DNA of 56,914 nt from Tychonema sp. LEGE 07203 (GCF_015207285.1 NZ_JADEXD010000016.1:1-56914), one strand, 5' to 3'. Positions 8,914-18,585 are shown, counted from the first letter of the stretch. Notes: generated by a model not told the origin, from the sequence alone. Made by a program: numbers and translations.

Positions 8914-9747
8914 ATGGCTAACAATCGTTTGAACAATTTAACTCAAAAGCTGCGCCATCCTCGCGGAACTGCGATCGCCCTCGCACTAGCAGCAGTTACC
9001 CTGCTTCCGGCTTGTTCTACCCCCCAGCGCGAAGCTACCGCACCGGCACAACCCGGATCGCTTCCCCCGACGACAACTGAGAATGTGGTCGATCGAACAG
9101 CAGAATTCCTCGGTAAAACAGTCACCATTAGAAGCAAACCAATCAATAAATTGGGTCCATCGACCTTTACAGTTAGCGATCAGAAGTTTTTTGGTAGCGA
9201 ACCGATTTTGGTTGTCAATGCCACAGGCAAGCCTTTTGTTTTACCGGCCGAATCAGGCCAAGAAGTTCAAGTAACGGGAACAGTTCGCAAATTTGTGTTT
9301 GCGGATATTGAGCGCGAGTATAAATTAGGCTTGCAGCCAAACGCTTACGCCGAGTACGAAACTAAACCTGCGATCGTTGCACAATCGATGGCGCTAGCCC
9401 CCACACCGGGGGAACTCACCTCAAATCCCCAAAAATACTACGGCAAAACCCTGGCGGTAAGCGGTGAAGTCGAAAACATCAGAAGTTCAAACTCGTTCAC
9501 CTTGGATGAAGACAAATTAATTGGCGGAGAAGATTTGTTAGTCATACACACCGTTCCGCAACCAAGCGTGAAAGAAGGTGAGAAAGTTGCCGTAACCGGC
9601 GTACTGCGTCAGTTTGTCATCGCCGAACTCGATCGCGAATACGATTTGCAATGGGATTTGACCTTGAAGCAGAAGCTAGAAGCTGAGTATACTAACAAGC
9701 CCGTGTTAGTTGCTACAGGGGTGTATCCTTCAGCCATTCCTGAGTAG
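8914..9747 (+). CDS. Lipoprotein with two OB-like repeats
   Basis: 277 residues after an AAGGAGA site. The N-terminus is basic, then hydrophobic, ending in a lipobox LLPACS with the lipidated Cys near residue 34. Two homologous halves follow (about 57-150 and 155-265). Each has a GKT(V/L) strand, an xxxSFT(L/V) turn, and V(T/A)VTG..R(Q/K)FV then DREY. The pattern suggests OB-fold-like beta barrels. A Pro/Thr-rich linker joins lipid anchor and first repeat. Function unknown. With the two preceding exported-protein genes it may form a cell-envelope set. Confidence 0.75.
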   Translation: MANNRLNNLTQKLRHPRGTAIALALAAVTLLPACSTPQREATAPAQPGSLPPTTTENVVDRTAEFLGKTVTIRSKPINKLGPSTFTVSDQKFFGSEPILVVNATGKPFVLPAESGQEVQVTGTVRKFVFADIEREYKLGLQPNAYAEYETKPAIVAQSMALAPTPGELTSNPQKYYGKTLAVSGEVENIRSSNSFTLDEDKLIGGEDLLVIHTVPQPSVKEGEKVAVTGVLRQFVIAELDREYDLQWDLTLKQKLEAEYTNKPVLVATGVYPSAIPE

Positions 9748-9751
9748 GCAA

Positions 9752-9912
9752 TATAGCGGTTCTCAGTAACATGAGGTACGCACGAGCGAGCGGTAATAGG
9801 TAATTGCCAGATTGGTAATTTGAGTTCGGATTAGCTACCAGCCATAATTTCCGATCCTTTACCGATTGCCGATTGCGGGAGTGTACCTCACCTAACTGAG
9901 ACTCGGCTATAT
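9752..9912. repeat. Palindromic element, about 160 bp (TATAGC...GCTATA)
   Basis: The left arm TATAGCGGTTCTCAGTAACA continues to GAGGTAC at 9778. It pairs with a right arm reading GTACCTCA, then CTAACTGAGACTCGGCTATA, at 9882-9911, with a few mismatches. The middle holds AT-rich sequence with GATTGCC-type microrepeats. No ORF is inside. A half-copy occurs at 8077. The size, terminal arms and intergenic place are those of a MITE-like element. Confidence 0.7.
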
Positions 9913-10060
9913 ACCTCTTCCAAAAATTTTGTGAAACAAGCTTTTGGAGCGAGAAATCTCATAGCTGACTACAAGGCGATCGCTTGCGCCGGGAAGACAA
10001 GCAGAACCTCTTTTTCGCCTCGTTTATTTTGAAGACCCATTCAGCAATAAGGTGTATAAA

Positions 10061-10663
10061 ATGAATCAACCAGAATCCTTGTCGGAACCGCTAGGCCAAA
10101 CCGAACCAGAAGCCTTGTCGGAACCACTAACTAAAACCCAATTCGTCGAAACTTTTCGCTTGTTCAGTCGATTTAGTTTCTGGATACAGTTATTCTTTGG
10201 TGCTGTTTCCGGGATTGTTTTATTATTTGCTATGTTAGGCCGCAACATGAGCGAACAAACCAATAATGCAGGTATTGGTTTCGGGGTGATTTTAGCTATA
10301 GTTGGTCTTTTATTGTTGTGTTTTAGGATTTTTTGGGATTTTCGCTATCGGCTTTTAGGCAGACTGTTGCACGCCGAAAATTCCCAGGTATATCCCAGCC
10401 AAGACCATATTACTCGTACCTTAAGAATTGGGTTGATTTCAAGTTTGGTGGGGGTATTAATTGCGTTTATTGCTTCTGAAGAAACAGTGGGTGTAGTCCT
10501 AGCGAAAACTCTCAGTCAACCCCAAGCCCTCGCAGCTTATACGCCAGAAAATGTGATTCGTTCCCTAGATATTTTTGTGATGCTGGCAAACGTTAATTTG
10601 ATTGGCGCTCACTTTTTTGGAGCTGTTACTTCCCTGAGTTTACTCAATTGGGTAGAGGAGTAG
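10061..10663 (+). CDS. DUF3611 family membrane protein
   Basis: 200 residues from the ATG at 10061, eight bases after AAGG; a GTG three codons upstream is less likely. A polar N-terminus with the repeated phrase (E)SLSEPL / ALSEPL precedes four hydrophobic helices at about 45-65, 80-100, 125-145 and 175-195. The FRLFSRFSFWIQLFFGAVSG segment and the RLLGRLL phrase are typical of DUF3611, a family of cyanobacteria and plant chloroplasts. Function is unknown. It stands alone between two repeat-bearing spacers. Confidence 0.8.
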   Translation: MNQPESLSEPLGQTEPEALSEPLTKTQFVETFRLFSRFSFWIQLFFGAVSGIVLLFAMLGRNMSEQTNNAGIGFGVILAIVGLLLLCFRIFWDFRYRLLGRLLHAENSQVYPSQDHITRTLRIGLISSLVGVLIAFIASEETVGVVLAKTLSQPQALAAYTPENVIRSLDIFVMLANVNLIGAHFFGAVTSLSLLNWVEE

Positions 10664-11155
10664 TTGGCAGCACGCGGGCGTTCGCCAAAAGCAAGCACAG
10701 TTCCTCTGTCGTCAGGACTGATATCGTTGACCGTTGCATCGTCAGGTGATTTAACCGCAGAGAACACAGAGGACACAGAGAGAGAGAATAGAGATATGAA
10801 TACAGGACGATGAAGAGAGGATTTGATATGACAAGGGCTGGTATATGTGAACTAAGATTTGTCGCTGTGCTGTCTTGGCGAAAAAGAGCGAAGACAGCGC
10901 GACTGCAAGCCAAACAAGTTGCCTGTTTTGACGAACATCTAATCGGAAATTAGGAGCGATCGCTCCAGCTAAAAACAATCAGCTTAGTCAACCGTTTTTT
11001 TCACAAATGTATTTTAATGTAAGCTGTCGCGCAAATAAACATTGCATATTCAGGGCGGGCGGGACACCCCACTGATTGTTTTATTGTTTTTTGACAGACA
11101 GTTTAAAGGCCGAAACAGCTTATTTTATTGATTAAATTATAGGAAACTTACTGCA
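10664..11155. other. 490-bp spacer with a dispersed repeat, no gene
   Basis: No ORF here is convincing. The interval 10720-10833 matches 52798-52897 over roughly 100 bp: GATATCGTT, TGATTTAACC, AGAACACAGAG, then TGAATACAGGACGATGAAGA and TTGATATGA. The AT-rich 3' part before 11156 should hold the promoter of the GH13 gene. Confidence 0.65.
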
Positions 11156-12787
11156 ATGCAAGACCTTTGGTATAAAGACGCAATTGTCTACTCCCTTGAT
11201 GTTGAAACCTTCCTAGACTCGAACGGCGACGGTGTAGGCGACTTTCAGGGACTTACCAACAAGCTAGATTATTTATCGGGACTGGGAATTACTTGTTTGT
11301 GGTTGTTGCCGTTTTATCCTTCCCCTAACCGCGATAACGGGTACGATGTGATGGATTACTGCAACATTGACCCGCGACTGGGAACTCTGGGAGATTTTGT
11401 CGAGTTCATGCACCAAGCAGCGGAACGAGGAATTCGGGTGCTGGTAGATTTGGTAGTAAATCATACGTCCGACCAACATCCCTGGTTTTTGGCAGCCAAA
11501 AGTGATAAAAACTCCAAGTATCGCAATTACTACGTGTGGTCAGAAAATCCACCCAAAACCGACCCCAAAATGCTGGTATTTCCCGATGCCGAGGACAGTA
11601 TTTGGGAGTACGACGAACAAGCAAACGCTTACTATTTGCATCACTTCTATAAAGAACAGCCTGATTTGAATATTACCAATTCGGCGGTACGAAAAGAAAT
11701 CTGCAAAATTATGGGTTTCTGGCTAGAACTGGGCGTGTCTGGATTTCGGATTGATGCTGTTCCTTTTTTAATTAAAGAAACTGCCACCGAAGGTACAAGC
11801 CCCGATGACCTGCGATGTTTCTTGGAAGAAATGAGAGAATTTGTGTCATCGCGTCAGGCTGATGCAGTTTTGCTGGCCGAAGCAAATGTCGCGCCCGATC
11901 GCATTCACGTCTACTTTGATACCGGCGACAGAATGCACGTACTGTTCAACTTTTTGCTGAACCAGCATCTGTTTTTGGCCTTGGCGCGTCAAGAATCCAC
12001 AGCCCTGCGCGAGGGACTAAAAATCTTACCGGAGATTCCTGATATTTGTCAGTGGCTAAATTTTGTGCGCCACCACGATGAACTGACGCTAGACCGCATT
12101 TCTTCATCGGAACGAGATGAGATTTTTGCAGCGTTTGCCCCCGATAAAACGATGCAAATTTTCGGGCGCGGGATTCGCCGCCGCTTACCGCCGATGATGG
12201 GAGGCAACCGCTGCCGGATCGAACTAATCTACAGCTTGCTGTTGACCTTGCCCGGTACGCCCATGCTGCGCTACGGCGAAGAAATTGGCATGGGCGACGA
12301 CCTTTCTCTGGAAGGTCGAAACAGCGTCCGCACGGTGATGCAATGGTCAGATGCGCCGAATGGCGGCTTCTCGACGGCTGCAACTGATGCTCTTGCCAGA
12401 CCTGCGATCGCCGACGGAGAATACGGTTACAAAAAGGTCAATGTCGCCGCCGCGCAGCGCGATCCTAACTCATTAATTAACTGGGTCGAACGTGCAATCC
12501 GCATCCGCAAGCAATTTCCTGAGTTTGGTAGGGGCAAATGGCACGTTCTCGAAACCGACTCTCCCTCGGTTTTTGCCCACTCCTGCGACTGGGAAGGCAG
12601 GACGGTTATTGCTGTCCACAATTTAGCTGACAAACCTTGTAGCGTTACCCTTAAATCTAACGAATACACTAATATGTTCGATTTATTTGGCGATCGGCAG
12701 TATGAATCTCTCGATGCCCACTCGCCCTCTATTCCCTTAGAAGCTTACGGCTATCGCTGGTTCCGAGTCAATCAAATCCTGGGGTAA
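11156..12787 (+). CDS. GH13 glycosyl hydrolase, trehalose synthase-like
   Basis: 543 residues forming a complete GH13 barrel. The N-terminus WYKDAIVYSLDVETFLDSNG and GVGDFQGL match TreS-type maltose alpha-D-glucosyltransferases. Conserved regions are DLVVNHTSD (about 98-106), GFRIDAVPF with nucleophile Asp200, AEAN with acid/base Glu242, and VRHHDEL with transition-state Asp308. PGTPMLRYGEEIGMG follows near residue 365. A short C-terminal beta domain ends with GYRWFRV. The reaction expected is interconversion of maltose and trehalose, but relatives in cyanobacteria are often only labelled alpha-amylase family, and activity is not proven by sequence. No maltokinase domain is attached and no other trehalose gene is adjacent. 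Confidence 0.8.
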   Translation: MQDLWYKDAIVYSLDVETFLDSNGDGVGDFQGLTNKLDYLSGLGITCLWLLPFYPSPNRDNGYDVMDYCNIDPRLGTLGDFVEFMHQAAERGIRVLVDLVVNHTSDQHPWFLAAKSDKNSKYRNYYVWSENPPKTDPKMLVFPDAEDSIWEYDEQANAYYLHHFYKEQPDLNITNSAVRKEICKIMGFWLELGVSGFRIDAVPFLIKETATEGTSPDDLRCFLEEMREFVSSRQADAVLLAEANVAPDRIHVYFDTGDRMHVLFNFLLNQHLFLALARQESTALREGLKILPEIPDICQWLNFVRHHDELTLDRISSSERDEIFAAFAPDKTMQIFGRGIRRRLPPMMGGNRCRIELIYSLLLTLPGTPMLRYGEEIGMGDDLSLEGRNSVRTVMQWSDAPNGGFSTAATDALARPAIADGEYGYKKVNVAAAQRDPNSLINWVERAIRIRKQFPEFGRGKWHVLETDSPSVFAHSCDWEGRTVIAVHNLADKPCSVTLKSNEYTNMFDLFGDRQYESLDAHSPSIPLEAYGYRWFRVNQILG

Positions 12788-13059
12788 TCTTCAATATTAA
12801 GTTGCGGCACAGAATCGATGCCTGAGTTGGTAAAAGTGGCATTTTCACAAAGCGGGTCAATATTTTGTTAAAATGACCTAAACAATTCAGCGGATCAAAG
12901 CACTGGGAAATAGATTGGCGCTATGCAAAACAGGTAAAAGTCTGGGTTCCGTGCCGCTGCGAAGCCCCTCTTTTTTCTGGAATTTTGTGCTGTTTGACAA
13001 TCGGATTAGTTCGCGGATTTTCCAGGCGGCTGCCACAAAATCAACCAACAAATAATACC

Positions 13060-13638
13060 ATGCTAGCAGTTACCATTAATTTTGAGGCGATCGCCCAAAT
13101 TACCGACGACCAATTTTATCAACTGTGTCGCGAAAACCCCGATGTCAAATTTGAACGCAACGCCAAAGGAGAAATAATCGTCATGTCACCCACGGGAGGA
13201 GAAACCGGAAACAGCAATTCAGAAATTAATGCTGACTTTGTGATTTGGAACCGACAAACTAAACTGGGAGTTTGTTTCGATTCTTCAACTTGTTTCAAAC
13301 TCCCCAGCGGTGCAAACCGTTCTCCCGATGTCTCTTGGATAAAAAAAGAAAGGTGGGATGCACTGACTCCCGAACAAAAACAAAAATTTCCTCCGATTGC
13401 CCCAGATTTTGTCTTAGAGTTAATGTCGCCCACAGACAGTCTCAAAGATATTCAAGACAAAATGCAAGAATACATGAACAACCAAGTAAAATTAGGTTGG
13501 TTAATCGACCGCAAAACCCGCCGAGTGGAAATCTACCGTCAAGGACATGAAAAAGAAGTTTTAGAATCTCCGGCAGAACTTTCAGGATCGGATATTTTGC
13601 CCGGTTTCGTGCTAAACTTGCGATCGCTATGGACATAA
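13060..13638 (+). CDS. Uma2 family (DUF820) restriction-endonuclease-like protein
   Basis: 192 residues from ATG 13060; an upstream extension to 12985 looks unrelated to the family. The Uma2 core is visible: an N-terminal helix FEAIAQITDDQFYQLCRENP, the strand pair EIIVMSPTGGETG, RSPDVSWI with the catalytic Asp, and PDFVLELMSPTDS with the catalytic Glu. After these comes GWLIDRKTRRVEIYR with the basic residue of the PD-(D/E)XK site. These proteins are very numerous in cyanobacterial genomes, and their role is unsettled. Confidence 0.9.
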   Translation: MLAVTINFEAIAQITDDQFYQLCRENPDVKFERNAKGEIIVMSPTGGETGNSNSEINADFVIWNRQTKLGVCFDSSTCFKLPSGANRSPDVSWIKKERWDALTPEQKQKFPPIAPDFVLELMSPTDSLKDIQDKMQEYMNNQVKLGWLIDRKTRRVEIYRQGHEKEVLESPAELSGSDILPGFVLNLRSLWT

Positions 13639-13655
13639 TAGTTAAATCGAAGCCT

Positions 13656-13720
13656 AGAAACCGGGTTTTTTCTCGAATTTGCGGGTCGCAACGAAGTATG
13701 TATTAAAAAACCCGGTTTCT
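13656..13720. repeat. AGAAACCGGG inverted repeat, single copy
   Basis: AGAAACCGGGTTTTT at 13656-13670 pairs perfectly with AAAAACCCGGTTTCT at 13706-13720, giving a 15-bp stem with a 35-nt loop. It lies just after the Uma2 gene and before cobO and could act as a terminator. The arms are the same palindrome that makes up the tandem array at 55283-55800. Confidence 0.75.
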
Positions 13721-13752
13721 GAGTCCCCAGTCTGCGGTTAAAAACAACTCTA

Positions 13753-14376
13753 ATGGAAACTAAAGAAACAAATTCCCTAACAGCCGAACAGCACAAACAA
13801 AAAATGCAGCGCCGCCAAGAAGTGCAGGCGCAGCGAATTGCCAGCGCCGCCAAAGACAAAGGTTTGATAATTGTCAATACGGGTAACGGTAAAGGCAAAA
13901 CTACGGCTGCTTTGGGCATGGTTGTGCGATCGCTCGGTCACGGATACCGCGTCGCCATAGTACAATTTATTAAGGGCGCGTGGGAACCCGCAGAAAAAGC
14001 GGTTTTTCAAATATGGGAAAAGCAGCTAGAATTTCATGCAATGGGTGAAGGTTTTACCTGGGACACCCAAGACAGAGACAGAGATATCGAAACAGCTCAA
14101 AAAGCCTGGGAAAAATCCCTAACTTTTATCTGCAATCCCGAATTTAAATTAGTGCTGCTAGATGAAGTTAATATAGCCTTAAAAATGGGTTATTTGCAAG
14201 TAGAGCAAGTCCTCTCCGGATTAGAACAAAAACCCGAAGAAACTCATGTTATTTTAACAGGCAGAGGCGCGCCACCAGAATTAATTGAACGGGCAGATTT
14301 GGTAACTGAAATGACTTTAGTTAAGCATCCATTTCGAGAACAAGGGATTAAAGCTCAAGCAGGTATTGAATATTAA
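13753..14376 (+). CDS. cobO: Cob(I)yrinic acid a,c-diamide adenosyltransferase
   Basis: 207 residues of the CobO/CobA(BtuR) type. The P-loop NTGNGKGKTTAALG lies near residue 42; family members use it to bind ATP in reversed orientation. YRVAIVQFIKGAW, an EFHAMGEGFTWDTQD segment and LVLLDEVNIALK follow in the usual order, and the C-terminus ends with LVTEM...KHPFREQGIKAQAGIEY. The enzyme transfers the adenosyl group of ATP to cob(I)alamin precursors in the cytoplasm. The first 30 residues are Gln/Arg-rich, as is usual for the N-terminal helix. No other cobalamin gene is nearby. Confidence 0.92.
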   Translation: METKETNSLTAEQHKQKMQRRQEVQAQRIASAAKDKGLIIVNTGNGKGKTTAALGMVVRSLGHGYRVAIVQFIKGAWEPAEKAVFQIWEKQLEFHAMGEGFTWDTQDRDRDIETAQKAWEKSLTFICNPEFKLVLLDEVNIALKMGYLQVEQVLSGLEQKPEETHVILTGRGAPPELIERADLVTEMTLVKHPFREQGIKAQAGIEY

Positions 14377-14393
14377 TATGGTTCGCAGTGAGT

Positions 14394-14547
14394 CTTAGGA
14401 TCGAAAACTTAATAACTTAAACACCTCCTACAGTCCTCTCTCCTGTAAGTTGCTTTTCTCAAGGGAGGCTCTTCCTCCCGATCTGCATTACCAGGCAGAG
14501 CGAAAGTAACGAGCAATCGCTTAAGTTATTAAATTTTCATTCCTTAG
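14394..14547. repeat. 154-bp element with long imperfect terminal inverted repeats
   Basis: A perfect 12-bp pair (TTAATAACTTAA at 14409-14420, TTAAGTTATTAA at 14521-14532) extends outwards through GAAAA/TTTTC and CTTAGGA/TCCTTAG with few mismatches, to about 27 bp per arm. Between the arms are three smaller hairpins: TACAG/CTGTA (14429-14446), GGGAGG/CCTCCC (14463-14479) and CTGC/GCAG. No ORF is present. It may be a miniature mobile element or encode a structured RNA; it follows cobO. Confidence 0.65.
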
Positions 14548-14593
14548 TGTCCGCAACAAAAGAACACTCAATCATTCAGTTTTTTGACCCGCC

Positions 14594-14726
14594 AGTCAAC
14601 AGTCAACTCTCAACAGTCAACAGTCAACTCTCAACAGTCAACAGTCAACTCTCAACAGTCAACTCTCAACAGTCAACTCTCAACAGTCAACTCTCAACAG
14701 TCAACTCTCAACAGTCAACAGTCAAC
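14594..14726. repeat. Heptamer tandem repeat, 19 units
   Basis: Exactly 133 bp made of AGTCAAC and TCTCAAC units in mixed order (19 x 7). This is the short tandemly repeated repetitive DNA typical of filamentous cyanobacteria. It sits in the spacer between convergent cobO and the histidine kinase gene. The open frames through it are artefacts of the repeat. Confidence 0.95.
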
Positions 14727-14755
14727 CGGAATTGATATCAAATATCAAATATATC

Positions 14756-17293
14756 CTACCCTGGCAAAGTTAGAGTAAAAGTTGAACCCTTGCCAAACTC
14801 GCTATTCACCGTAATTTCTCCCCCCAACATCTCAGAGTATTTCTGTGCTATTGCTAAACCCAAACCCGTACCTCCGTACTTGCGGGTAGTCGAAGCATCA
14901 GCCTGCGTAAAAGGTTGAAATAACTTTTGTAGCTGTTCGGGAGTCATCCCAATTCCCGTATCCGTACACTTAAAAATTAACTGTTCAGCATCCAAACTAT
15001 TCTCATCATTTTTAATTCTTTCCACGCTGAGTGTAATTGTTCCTTTCTCGGTAAACTTAGCTGCGTTGCTGAGCAAGTTAAACAAAATTTGAGTAAACTT
15101 AATTTTATCCGAATGCAATTCGCCAATATTATTAGGACACTCAACATTTAGGTAATTTTTGTTTCGCAAAAATAGCGGTTGAACAGTTTTTGCTACATCT
15201 CGAACTGCGGCGTACAAATCAAAAGTTCTGAATTCAAGCTCCACGTGACCTGCTTCAATCTTCGACAAGTCCAGAATATCATTAATTAATCTCAGTAAAT
15301 GCTGGCCTGAACTGTGAATTCTCAGCAAATCAGATACAAAATCTTCCTCGCCCAAATCTAAAGCCTCTTCTTGCAGAATTTCGCTGTAGCCGATAATTGC
15401 ATTTAGAGGAGTTCGCAGTTCGTGACTCATGTTAGCCAAAAACTGACTTTTAGCTAAATTAGCTGCTTCTGCTGCTTCCTTGGCCTTGTACAATTCTGCC
15501 TCAGCTTGCAAGCGGTCGGTTACGTCGTGAGCCATAACTAATTCAGCATTTTTGCTATCAAATATTAGGGCATAAGAAGTAATTTCTACATCAATAATTG
15601 TGCCGTCTTTTTTCTGATGCTGCCACAGGCTGGCAACATCCATATCAGGCTCTGCTTGAGATGTATTTTCTAGCAATCTTGGCAGCTCTTGGGGCAGGCA
15701 AATGTCTGCAACGCTCATGCTGAGAAATTCGTCGCGACTGTAGCCGTAGTGGTGGATAGCAGCCTGATTGACGGCTATAAATTCCAGAGTTTCTAAGTCG
15801 TAAACCCACATTGGATGGGGGTTGTTTTTAAACAAAAGTCTGTAGCGTCTTTCCGAGGCTCGCAGTTCGGCTTCGACTTGCTTTCGCTCGGTAATGTCGC
15901 GGACAACGGTGCAAATAATCTCGCGTCCGCCGTAGGAAATCACGCTGGCGTTTACTTCTACGTCTACGCAGGAACCGTCTCGGCGCTGGTAGAGAAGTTC
16001 GCCCATTCTGAATTGTTTGTCCGCCAGCAGTAATTCGATGTTGCTATCAATTAGGTCTTTGGAGTAGGTGACGATATTGTAAATACTCAGTTGCGATATT
16101 GCTTCTAGGCTGTAATCGAGCAAGTTTCTAAATGCTGTATTGGCTTCTAAAAGGCGTTTGGTTTGAGCGTCCCACAGGAATATTCCATCTGTAGCTTGCT
16201 CGACTACGGCTCGGTAACGGGCTTTTTCTTCAAGTTGTTCGTTTTCGGCGCTGGCGATCGCCTCTAGCATTCCGTTGATAGTACGGGCAAGGTCGGACAA
16301 CTCGTCTGCACCGCTCACCGGCAGCCGCACTGAGAGGTTTTGGCTGCTGCTGACGCGATTCACTGATGAAGCCAAACCGCTCAACCGAGACAGCACCAAA
16401 CCCTCAATCAGCAGCAGAGTGCAGCCGATAAACCCTATTCCCGCTAACACTACAGACACCAGCAGGTACAGCAAACTAATTTGACCTTGGCGGTAGATTT
16501 CTCTGGGTAGATCCACTCGCAGCAGCAGGGCGGGTCGATCGTAAATATCCCGGATCAGAGCGTAACCCGCCATCAAATCTTCGCTGACAGGACGCACCAA
16601 AATCGGTTTGTTTCCCGACAGTTTCTCCCGCGCTTTCACAAAGTCAGCAGGTAACTGAACTTCATTAACGCTGTGTACAGTCAGAGGCAAGCGAGTAATT
16701 TTAGAAATCCTGGCAATGCCTGCAGCATCCAAATTGCGCCCGAATATCAGCGTGCCTCGAATCGGGCCGGTGTTTTTTGTAGTAACAATTGGTCGGGAAG
16801 TAATCAGTATCGGCCCTGACGGTAGCAGCAGGATACCAGCGAGGCTGCTGTTGACGGTGGAGTGCTGCAACAGCGGGTCGCCCAGAGAAATGCGCTGTTT
16901 TAATGCTTCTGGAACAGGCGTTAGTTTCACCTTTTGGCTGTCAAAACCCGTACCGTAAACTATTTTGCCAGAAGTATTGACAAATACGGCTAGATTAACC
17001 CTTACATTGGCAAGTCCTTCGGGAATCAAATTTGAGGCGATGAATTCTTTGTTACCGTTTTGGATGAAAGCGTAGGCGTCGTCCCAGGCCGACCAGTCGG
17101 CAAAGCGCGAGTTGAAGTCATTTGCGGTTTGCCCGAACACGTTGAGCACTCCCTTGACAACCTGTGTGGCTTCTTGTTCTTCTGCTTTGACAAGGCTGCC
17201 CAAAAGGATGCTTGAAGAGGCGGCATATAGAATGCCAGTCAGTCCAGCGATGGTAAGGCCAACTATTGATAGTGTTTTCCGACGCAGTTTCAT
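14756..17293 (-). CDS. CHASE4-HAMP-PAS-PAS sensor histidine kinase
   Basis: 845 residues. A transmembrane helix (about 8-32) precedes an extracytoplasmic CHASE4-type sensor (about 50-265, with [18 protein letters not shown]). A second membrane helix (275-298) leads to HAMP (about 300-352). Two PAS/PAC units follow (about 357-475 and 483-600, each ending in R/HDxT(E/D)R). The HisKA dimer helix has [14 protein letters not shown] with phospho-acceptor His624. The HATPase domain has [15 protein letters not shown] and GTGLGLAIA. It ends without a receiver domain, so the partner regulator is elsewhere. A short spacer with heptamer repeats follows it. Start is the ATG at 17293. Signal unknown. Confidence 0.93.
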   Translation of the reverse strand: MKLRRKTLSIVGLTIAGLTGILYAASSSILLGSLVKAEEQEATQVVKGVLNVFGQTANDFNSRFADWSAWDDAYAFIQNGNKEFIASNLIPEGLANVRVNLAVFVNTSGKIVYGTGFDSQKVKLTPVPEALKQRISLGDPLLQHSTVNSSLAGILLLPSGPILITSRPIVTTKNTGPIRGTLIFGRNLDAAGIARISKITRLPLTVHSVNEVQLPADFVKAREKLSGNKPILVRPVSEDLMAGYALIRDIYDRPALLLRVDLPREIYRQGQISLLYLLVSVVLAGIGFIGCTLLLIEGLVLSRLSGLASSVNRVSSSQNLSVRLPVSGADELSDLARTINGMLEAIASAENEQLEEKARYRAVVEQATDGIFLWDAQTKRLLEANTAFRNLLDYSLEAISQLSIYNIVTYSKDLIDSNIELLLADKQFRMGELLYQRRDGSCVDVEVNASVISYGGREIICTVVRDITERKQVEAELRASERRYRLLFKNNPHPMWVYDLETLEFIAVNQAAIHHYGYSRDEFLSMSVADICLPQELPRLLENTSQAEPDMDVASLWQHQKKDGTIIDVEITSYALIFDSKNAELVMAHDVTDRLQAEAELYKAKEAAEAANLAKSQFLANMSHELRTPLNAIIGYSEILQEEALDLGEEDFVSDLLRIHSSGQHLLRLINDILDLSKIEAGHVELEFRTFDLYAAVRDVAKTVQPLFLRNKNYLNVECPNNIGELHSDKIKFTQILFNLLSNAAKFTEKGTITLSVERIKNDENSLDAEQLIFKCTDTGIGMTPEQLQKLFQPFTQADASTTRKYGGTGLGLAIAQKYSEMLGGEITVNSEFGKGSTFTLTLPG

Positions 17294-17408
17294 CTTGCCG
17301 AGTGTGTGGTGTCTGTCTGAAGTTCAGGGTTCGAGAGCAATTTTATTGCTGTTTCCTGAACCCTGACGGATGGTGCGGCTCCGTCTGCCGTCCGGGAGTT
17401 TTGAGTTG

Positions 17409-17470
17409 TAGGGTGCGTCAGAGGCTTACACTTTCTCCGGTATTTCCTGTTTTTTGTTTGACGCACCCTA
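17409..17470. repeat. 62-bp palindrome TAGGGTGCGTCA...TGACGCACCCTA
   Basis: Perfect 12-bp terminal inverted repeats at 17409-17420 and 17459-17470 enclose 38 bp. The rest of the 17294-17749 spacer shows no gene, only a purine-rich stretch GGAAAGAGGAAGAAAGAAGG near 17680-17700. Elements with GGTGCGTC ends are common in cyanobacterial spacers. Confidence 0.75.
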
Positions 17471-17749
17471 GCAATGCCTTCTCAAGCAGTATACAGCTAA
17501 CACCTCCTGACTTCCGGCAGGGGGATCGGGCCTGGTTTGCCGCGAAACAATATCTTCGCTCAAACGGGAAAATCCTCTAAGAAAGGATGTTGGGTGGGGA
17601 CTCTCTTGCTCAAAAAATCGGGAGCATCTCTGTCGGAAAGCAGCCCAGCTCGAAATTGGAGACTGGAGACAGGAGACAGGAGGAAAGAGGAAGAAAGAAG
17701 GAGTCAAAAGAAGTGTTTTTACAGACAAGCTAGAAAATCGAAAACAATC

Positions 17750-18259
17750 TTAGTTTCCCCACACTTGCTGTTTGTGAGCTTCCTTGCAAATATCCAAAAT
17801 TCGCCGATCGTTGTTGCTGACGGCGGAAATTTGGTGATACTGTTGCAGGTTTACGGAGTAGGGAGAGCTGCTGCCGTCGTAACTGTCCACTACTGTTAAA
17901 TTTAACTGAGTTCTGTCTAGATTGCCGTAAAAACAGTAAAAAGCAGACAGAGGCAGGTAAAAAGCACCAATTACTTTACTCTGTCTCATTTCAAATACAA
18001 AATATTCTTTTTTAATTTGATCTGGCTTGCTGGACTGGCCGTAGAGGTAAATACCGTCTGTTAAACCTGTGAATTCTGTATCTGGCTGGGGATTTGCGTG
18101 GGATTGGGAGATGGAAACGCCGGATTTGATGTCCGAGTGTCCGAGCCCGCGCGAGGGCAATCCGATGCTGAAGTTGCCGGGCCAGAGGGCAAGGGCGATC
18201 GCCAGACCTTCTAAACTGCTTGTTAATATCAAATAAGTTAAAACCACTCCAGACCCCAA
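17750..18259 (-). CDS. Hypothetical protein, probably exported or membrane-anchored
   Basis: 169 residues. A hydrophobic N-terminus (about 5-25) could be a signal anchor; a linker follows and then a conserved-looking domain from about residue 65. That domain has LTDGIYLYGQSS, PDQIKKEYFVFEMR and VIGAFYLPLSAFYCFYGNL. It reads like a small cyanobacterial domain of unknown function found in exported proteins. The gene stands alone, downstream of the kinase on the same strand but 456 bp away. Confidence 0.6.
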   Translation of the reverse strand: MGSGVVLTYLILTSSLEGLAIALALWPGNFSIGLPSRGLGHSDIKSGVSISQSHANPQPDTEFTGLTDGIYLYGQSSKPDQIKKEYFVFEMRQSKVIGAFYLPLSAFYCFYGNLDRTQLNLTVVDSYDGSSSPYSVNLQQYHQISAVSNNDRRILDICKEAHKQQVWGN

Positions 18260-18585
18260 AATTTTAAATAGCTGGCTCGCAGCAAGTCTTGTAACAGTTT
18301 CAAAAACCTTGCAGAGAAACCGGGTACTTGGCTTAACGCTGGCTATTAACTTGAAGTCTCGATCGCCCGCCCGGTTCCTGAACTCTCATCTAAAATTAGG
18401 TTTAATAAATTTTGCGATCGCCCGATCGGGCGATCGACCTTTCAACTAGACAGCAGGAGTCGGGCCCTCTAACTGTACTCCGTTGAGTGCCCGGAGGAAT
18501 GCGCGCGAAGCGTACCCGCTGAGCAAATCTTTGATTCCCGCTATTGCAACATTAGTTTTCACAATATACAATAACACCAGAGTTT
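18260..18585. other. Spacer with HIP1-derived palindrome and IS-end hairpin
   Basis: CGATCGCCCGATCGGGCGATCG-type sequence at 18415-18436 is a perfect 22-bp palindrome made of overlapping HIP1-like sites. Near 18316 there is a degenerate copy of the AGAAACCGGG motif. A hairpin CTCCG/CGGAG at 18478-18496 stands about 90 bp before tnpB and may be the left end of the insertion sequence. No gene is seen. Confidence 0.5.
18478..18496. other. Possible left-end hairpin of the IS605-type element
   Basis: CTCCG and CGGAG form a 5-bp stem with a 9-nt loop 90 bp upstream of tnpB. IS200/IS605 elements end in subterminal hairpins rather than inverted repeats, so this is a candidate left end. Weak on its own. 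Confidence 0.3.

Noticed and set aside
14547..14778. ORFs of 62-64 residues rich in STVNSQ
   Set aside because: Translation of the heptamer repeat 14594-14726.
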